Below, piece after piece: positions 59,277 to 64,000 of a DNA stretch of 64,000 nt. Made by a program: the position numbers and the translations under genes. Origin of the DNA: an uncultured Flavobacteriaceae bacterium (lineage in GTDB: Bacteria > Bacteroidota > Bacteroidia > Flavobacteriales > Flavobacteriaceae); contig CANMFO010000001.1 of the NCBI GenBank assembly GCA_947497245.1, positions 558,001 to 622,000 of the forward strand, read 5' to 3'. Below the pieces are notes generated by a model, which was not told the origin of the DNA, searched no databases, and saw only the letters and a list, made by a program, of their open reading frames with translations. Positions within the stretch are counted from its first letter, which is position 1; each line of letters opens with the position of its first letter.

Positions 59277-61583
59277 TCAATCCACATACATATTATCAAC
59301 AATGGCAGAAGCGTGGTCTACCTGCATGATCCACTTCTCGTCCTTGTATTTTCCATCAAGATTTGAAACATAGGCAGTTTTTGCCTCTTCCTTAAAATTA
59401 AAATCAGCCAAATAAACATAGTAAAGTCCATTTTCCTTGTTGTAAAACTGTCGCGCGTCCAGTCCCTGTTCCTTTAAGGTGCTCATAAAGGCCTTCAGGT
59501 ATTTTTTGCTACTGTACACATTGGCGATCACATAATAACCCGATTTTACACCCACAAAGTCGGCCTGGTCCAAAACTTTTATGGGAAGGTCAAAATAATC
59601 TTTGTGTTCAAGGGTGCTCAAGCCTTTGGCAATTTCAGGCTTGGTTTCCAATGTAACGGCTACCTTGTCCAGTTCTTTCATGGTTTCACGGGGCGTTTCC
59701 GCGCCGGTCATTGCCATATCTTCCTTCCCGTCGGGATCCACTAGGGCCAGTTCAACATACTCCTTGTTCAAAACGTCCTCGGTTTCCGTTTCCGTTTGGA
59801 TCTCTACCACAAATCCATCTTGTTCGGCGCTGAAACTTTCGATGGGCAGCGGATTATAGGCGGGGCGTACGAACGTATTGGAACTGGCTATCGCACCGGT
59901 TTTGGCCTGGGCAGGTTTCGAGGCCGTGTTTTGTGCCAGTTCAGAGTCCGCGATTGGCGATTCGATCGGTTCCTTAAATTTCGCAGAATGGGCACTTTTG
60001 GTCGACTTGGGCACCGTTTTGGTGACTGCCAGGGCCTTATCTGCGCTTTTTGGTGCTTCGGACGCCCTTGGGTTCGAGGGTAAAGCCGCATCTGCATTGG
60101 TAGGCGTATCCGACCTGGTTTCGGTCAAGGCCAAATCCGTATACTGGCCGCTACTGGTATCCTGCAGATAGGCTTTAAGGTTGTATTTGATATCATTTCG
60201 CAAAACCCGAACGATGGTTTCAAACCTTTTCTCGGACGCTGCGGTACGTGCGGCCTCGATGGAATCTTGTCGTAAGATCAGTTCATCCAAAATAAGCCGG
60301 TTTTGGTATGCGAGCGAACTGATGTCCTCTTCATGGACCGTTTGCTTTTTGGACTTTCTTTTGGTCCGGTTTTTACGGGCCGCCCTACTTTTTCTTTCGA
60401 TTCGTTCCTCCACAACGGGAACCACTGCCTTCTCGTAGGCCACGGCAGGGGTTTCTTGGCTTTCATTGAATTTGGACTTGGCCGCGTTCTTTGTTTTCCC
60501 GTCTCCCTCGTTTTTGCCCAAGGCAGCATTTTTCTCGGCGATCAATCGCAAGATCTGCTCTTCGTAATTTTTAACGATATTATCGATCTGGGCATCCTTG
60601 GAACTGTCAACGTAGCCTCCGGCGCCATCATTCTGGTTTTTAAAGGTATAGGCCAGTGATACTTCGTGGTTCCAGCCCAGGTCTGCCTTGTCCTGGAGGA
60701 CGTCTTTCTCCAAAAGATATCCCAATGACATGGTTTTACTTAGATTGAACCCCAGACCCATTGACAATCCATAGTTGTCGTCCAATGTGGTTTGCAACCA
60801 ACCGTATTTTGGAAGGTCCAACAACAGGGAACCCAAATAGGCCAAGCTTCCGTCCAAGTTCTTGCCCACTTGTACAAGGGGCATAAACCGGGCATTGGCA
60901 AACAGGCCTCTATTGGCCATAAAAGAATGTGTGTACTGTAGCGAGGCCTTGATACTTTTATCGTTAAGACTTGTCAAAAAGGTATTCGTGGTCTGGTTGT
61001 ACTTGAACAGGTCCGTTGCGTAAAGCCCGAAATCAAATTTCCCTATGGAAAGTGCAACCCCCGGTTGAATGGCAAGCTTACTTTCTTTCCCGGCCTCCGA
61101 AATCCTGGTGTCCTCCTCCGTGGCGACAACACGATTTTTGTCGAGTCCCTCATTGAAATAGGTGACGTTGGTACCAAAGGTCAACTTGCTTTTTGCGCCC
61201 AACCTTACCGAAGTGGCGTAATTGGCATTGAAACCAAACTCCTGTACGACACCCGACCATTGGCTGTATACGCTGATTCCCAGTGCGGTATGGTCGTTTA
61301 GTTTATTGCTGAAGCCAAGAAAATAATTTTGGCTGTTATCTTCAAAAGTGGCATACTGATTTCTATGGAGGATGTTCACATAGGATTTGTTCTCCCGCAC
61401 CAACGAAAATGTCGGATTGATCAGAAATCGATTGAAAAATACCTGGTTGTGATAGGTGCTGTTCGAACTGACGCTGGGACTGGCTTCCTGGCCGTATATC
61501 ATTTGGCTGCCAAGGACCATATAGAGCAGTACTATTAGCAACAGGCCTATTTTATTTGTTATCGTATTATTGGCGCTCATCAT
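59277..61583 (-). CDS. PorP/SprF family (type IX secretion/gliding-associated) protein fused to C-terminal SPOR-like domain
   Basis: 768 aa; QVFFNRFLINPTFSLVRENKSYVNILHRNQYATFEDN..., long low-complexity linker, C-terminal SGYYVIANVYSSKKYLKAFMSTLKEQGLDARQFYNKENGLYYVYLADF. Confidence 0.82.
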   Translation of the reverse strand: MMSANNTITNKIGLLLIVLLYMVLGSQMIYGQEASPSVSSNSTYHNQVFFNRFLINPTFSLVRENKSYVNILHRNQYATFEDNSQNYFLGFSNKLNDHTALGISVYSQWSGVVQEFGFNANYATSVRLGAKSKLTFGTNVTYFNEGLDKNRVVATEEDTRISEAGKESKLAIQPGVALSIGKFDFGLYATDLFKYNQTTNTFLTSLNDKSIKASLQYTHSFMANRGLFANARFMPLVQVGKNLDGSLAYLGSLLLDLPKYGWLQTTLDDNYGLSMGLGFNLSKTMSLGYLLEKDVLQDKADLGWNHEVSLAYTFKNQNDGAGGYVDSSKDAQIDNIVKNYEEQILRLIAEKNAALGKNEGDGKTKNAAKSKFNESQETPAVAYEKAVVPVVEERIERKSRAARKNRTKRKSKKQTVHEEDISSLAYQNRLILDELILRQDSIEAARTAASEKRFETIVRVLRNDIKYNLKAYLQDTSSGQYTDLALTETRSDTPTNADAALPSNPRASEAPKSADKALAVTKTVPKSTKSAHSAKFKEPIESPIADSELAQNTASKPAQAKTGAIASSNTFVRPAYNPLPIESFSAEQDGFVVEIQTETETEDVLNKEYVELALVDPDGKEDMAMTGAETPRETMKELDKVAVTLETKPEIAKGLSTLEHKDYFDLPIKVLDQADFVGVKSGYYVIANVYSSKKYLKAFMSTLKEQGLDARQFYNKENGLYYVYLADFNFKEEAKTAYVSNLDGKYKDEKWIMQVDHASAIVDNMYVD

Positions 61584-61736
61584 CGTGAAAATTAATGTTA
61601 TCGGGGTGCGTATCGTTCACACGCATATCTCATGGGGTTGCGAACCGTGGTGGGTAAAGCTATTTTCTAAGAATTTCCGCTTACCGACCAATGGGGATCG
61701 TTCAACCATGTTGCCATCCAGGGCTGTGGCCATCAA

Positions 61737-63086
61737 TTATTCATCTTCAAAAACAGAAGAGGTGTAATCGATTTTAAGATTATTGTTAAAGGCCTCTAGG
61801 ATATTGAAGTCCCTTTTTCCCTTGGATAGGTTTTTCTTCCGGTCGGTGTATGAGAAAGCCACCCGGCGAACGGATTCCCCGCCCTTTCCTCGATTGGACA
61901 TGACGTAACCCGTTCCCTGATCGGTCATCAGCGAAATTGAAAAATCATCTTTCGCGCTGTTGATGGGGCTGCCCAAGTTCATGGCCAGGCCTACTTTTCT
62001 TTGGCCCACTTCTGCCATGTAGATATCCAGGCCACCATACCCTTTTCGCCCTTCAGAGGCAAAAAATAGGGTGTTGCCGTCAACGATGTTCGGGTAGAGG
62101 TCATTTTTCTTGGTATTTACCTTTTTTCCAAGATTTTTGGCAACGCCCAATGAACCATCGCTTCGTATTGCGGAAACATAAATATCGTACTCGCCAAAGG
62201 TTCCCGGCATATCCGAGGCAAAAAACAAACGCTTGCCATCCGGAGAGACCGCAGGGTGCTTGGAAGAATAGTTTTTGGGACAAAGGGCCACCTCTTTGAT
62301 GTTCTTCCATTGCCCTTTCACTTTGTCCGCTCTGTATATCTTATGGACCAATTCTTTCTTGGAAAAAATACCGTACAGAGGCTTTACATAGGTAGCCTTG
62401 CTAAAATAGGCCGTGTTCCCGTCGGCGGTTAGCGCTATGGGGGACCTGTACCCATTTTGGGCGTCCATCTTTTCAAACTTGGCCTGCCCCAGCGATCTGC
62501 TGTCCATAAACGGGTCGCTCTCCTGAAGAAAGTCGAGCGGTTTATACTTACTGGTCCTGGGATCCGATTGGGCATATTCGTTGTCAGAAGATTTGCCGTC
62601 CATCTGATAATCCTTTTTTACCATGGCGATCCAGTCGCTTTTGGCCGAACCTTTTGGGGCCGGTACCGCTCCTGTCTTCTCCAGTGCGTATTGGTACCGC
62701 TTTTGATAGCTGGTGTTCAGCTCCCCTTTTTCGCTGTTGGCCTTAAGCTTGTCGTACCAAAATAAGGCGGTTTCGTACTTTTCGCTAAGAAAGTTGGCGT
62801 TTCCAAGGTCCTCAAAAATTTCGCTGTCCCCATAGCCTAAATTTTTAAGTTCTTGATAGTGGCCGAGTCTTTTGTTGGCCTTGTCAATATCCGAATTGCC
62901 AGCACGGGAGGTCCTGTTGTGCTGTGCGGTCAAGGAATAGCAAAAAAGAGTTAGCATGCATCCAATGGCCGCTTTGTAGGTTAAAGCATTTTTCATGGGA
63001 TTAATTTTTGAATTAATACTGAAACCAAAGTTCACCAAATGTTTCGAACATGGACTTAGTAAAAATTCATAGGTTTTGACATGCAA
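61737..63086 (-). CDS. PD40/WD40-like beta-propeller protein of the PorP/SprF-associated type
   Basis: 449 aa; SSKHPAVSPDGKRLFFASDMPGTFGEYDIYVSAIRSDGSLGVAKNLGKKVNTKKNDLYPNIVDGNTLFFASEGRKGYGGLDIYMAEV. Confidence 0.88.
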   Translation of the reverse strand: MHVKTYEFLLSPCSKHLVNFGFSINSKINPMKNALTYKAAIGCMLTLFCYSLTAQHNRTSRAGNSDIDKANKRLGHYQELKNLGYGDSEIFEDLGNANFLSEKYETALFWYDKLKANSEKGELNTSYQKRYQYALEKTGAVPAPKGSAKSDWIAMVKKDYQMDGKSSDNEYAQSDPRTSKYKPLDFLQESDPFMDSRSLGQAKFEKMDAQNGYRSPIALTADGNTAYFSKATYVKPLYGIFSKKELVHKIYRADKVKGQWKNIKEVALCPKNYSSKHPAVSPDGKRLFFASDMPGTFGEYDIYVSAIRSDGSLGVAKNLGKKVNTKKNDLYPNIVDGNTLFFASEGRKGYGGLDIYMAEVGQRKVGLAMNLGSPINSAKDDFSISLMTDQGTGYVMSNRGKGGESVRRVAFSYTDRKKNLSKGKRDFNILEAFNNNLKIDYTSSVFEDE

Positions 63087-63276
63087 ATCCCAGCTTTTGT
63101 TAAAATTTTGTGTAATTCACCGACTATTTTATACCGTTAAACGTGAAGAACGCCGGAAGGGCGGGGGAAAATGCACTTTGAAGTCCGTTTCGGTTCCAAA
63201 GGCTCCGAGCATCGGTCCCGATATCCCAAATGGAGAGGTGGACCTTAGGGCGTTTTCCGCATACGACCGCCCGTGC

Positions 63277-64000
63277 CTACTCCTCTACATTGATAAGGAC
63301 CGCTTCGCAGCTTTTCAAGTCGGAGTTCAATACGATGTTTTCCGAACTTCTGCCGTCCAGGATCTCTATGGAGACGGTGTTGGGAGGGTATTTTCCTAGA
63401 TTGTGTGCGTAAAGGAACAGATCGTTGGGTTTCGATGGGTCCAATTTCAGGTCGAACTGTTTTTTATGATAGGTCAGATAGTATTTGGACACGATGGCCT
63501 CTCCGTTGAGATAAATGGAAACGACGTCATCGTCCTTTCTGCCGTGATCCCATAGATTAATACGGATTACCTCGCCTTGGACCACCAGTTCCTTAACATA
63601 GGATATCGATCTGCCGTCAAAGGTGTTCCGGACCACTGGTTTTTCCACCACCGGATTTTCTTGGACCTTTTTGACACGTGGCATACCGACGATGGTAAAA
63701 AACGGTGTGGCGAACTTGGCTATACTGTTTTTGTTCTCCGGAAAGAGCTCAATACCCATTACCCTGTAATTATTGCCCGTTTTAAGACCTCTGTTCAATA
63801 CAATTCCATTGGCAAAGCTGTTGTTTTCGAATATTCCCAGTTCTTGCACTACCATATCGTCTTTTACGAGATAGAACTTTATGGTTTTATCCGCAGGAAT
63901 GTTCTTGGTACTCCAGATGATCTCAGCGCGATCCGGAAGGGTCCAGACCGTATTCGTGTTCGGGACCGTAATTTTGATGGAAGTAAGCCCGGCCCATGGC
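63277..64000 (-). CDS. C-terminal part of a large hypothetical protein (5' end beyond the window)
   Basis: Open frame continues from 63855 to the window edge (GLTSIKITVPNTNTVWTLPDRAEIIWSTKNIPADKTIKFYLVKDDM...). Confidence 0.7.
   Translation of the reverse strand, partial: PWAGLTSIKITVPNTNTVWTLPDRAEIIWSTKNIPADKTIKFYLVKDDMVVQELGIFENNSFANGIVLNRGLKTGNNYRVMGIELFPENKNSIAKFATPFFTIVGMPRVKKVQENPVVEKPVVRNTFDGRSISYVKELVVQGEVIRINLWDHGRKDDDVVSIYLNGEAIVSKYYLTYHKKQFDLKLDPSKPNDLFLYAHNLGKYPPNTVSIEILDGRSSENIVLNSDLKSCEAVLINVEE

Noticed and set aside
1-64000. CRISPR arrays, tRNA or rRNA genes
   Set aside because: No regularly spaced repeats, cas genes, tRNA cloverleaf/TTCGA-type segments, or rRNA conserved blocks were noticed by eye; a tRNAscan/Infernal run would be needed to be sure.

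Overview
64 kb of a Bacteroidota chromosome, probably a marine Flavobacteriaceae (inference from gene content: LptG-LolA-FtsK, PorP/SprF, DUF4249, DUF5916, DUF6090). The first ~18 kb is housekeeping: lptG (partial), lolA, ftsK, dgkA, tpx, nhaC, lpdA, a CDGSH protein, pabB, tilS, dsbD and penicillin acylase. The key event is at 17841-30637. comM/yifB (Mg-chelatase-like AAA+ helicase) is split between its Walker A and Walker B motifs by an AT-rich ~11.26 kb element at 18723-29986. The element starts with a large serine recombinase. Its reconstructed attP has perfect 10-bp inverted arms around a shared TCA. Cargo includes a small serine resolvase with a res-like site, a three-gene defence-like cassette (Shedu/DUF4263-like nuclease, membrane-anchored protein, GHKL ATPase fused to a PD-(D/E)XK-like domain), a hairpin-rich intergenic region, small accessory ORFs including a HTH protein, and an RX4H (HEPN-like) protein near attR. 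A second, decayed comM 3' copy that spans the same att region lies 2.6 kb downstream, next to a DUF6090 pseudogene and degenerate heptamer repeats. This suggests more than one event at this locus. Other items: an orphan double-glycine-leader peptide with six core cysteines, two response regulators with a substituted phosphoacceptor Asp, an FHA/RDD/Ser-Thr kinase/PP2C operon, a secreted caspase-like protein, and a PorP/SprF-SPOR fusion paired with a PD40 protein lacking OmpA. All assignments come from reading motifs in the translations; no database search was run.
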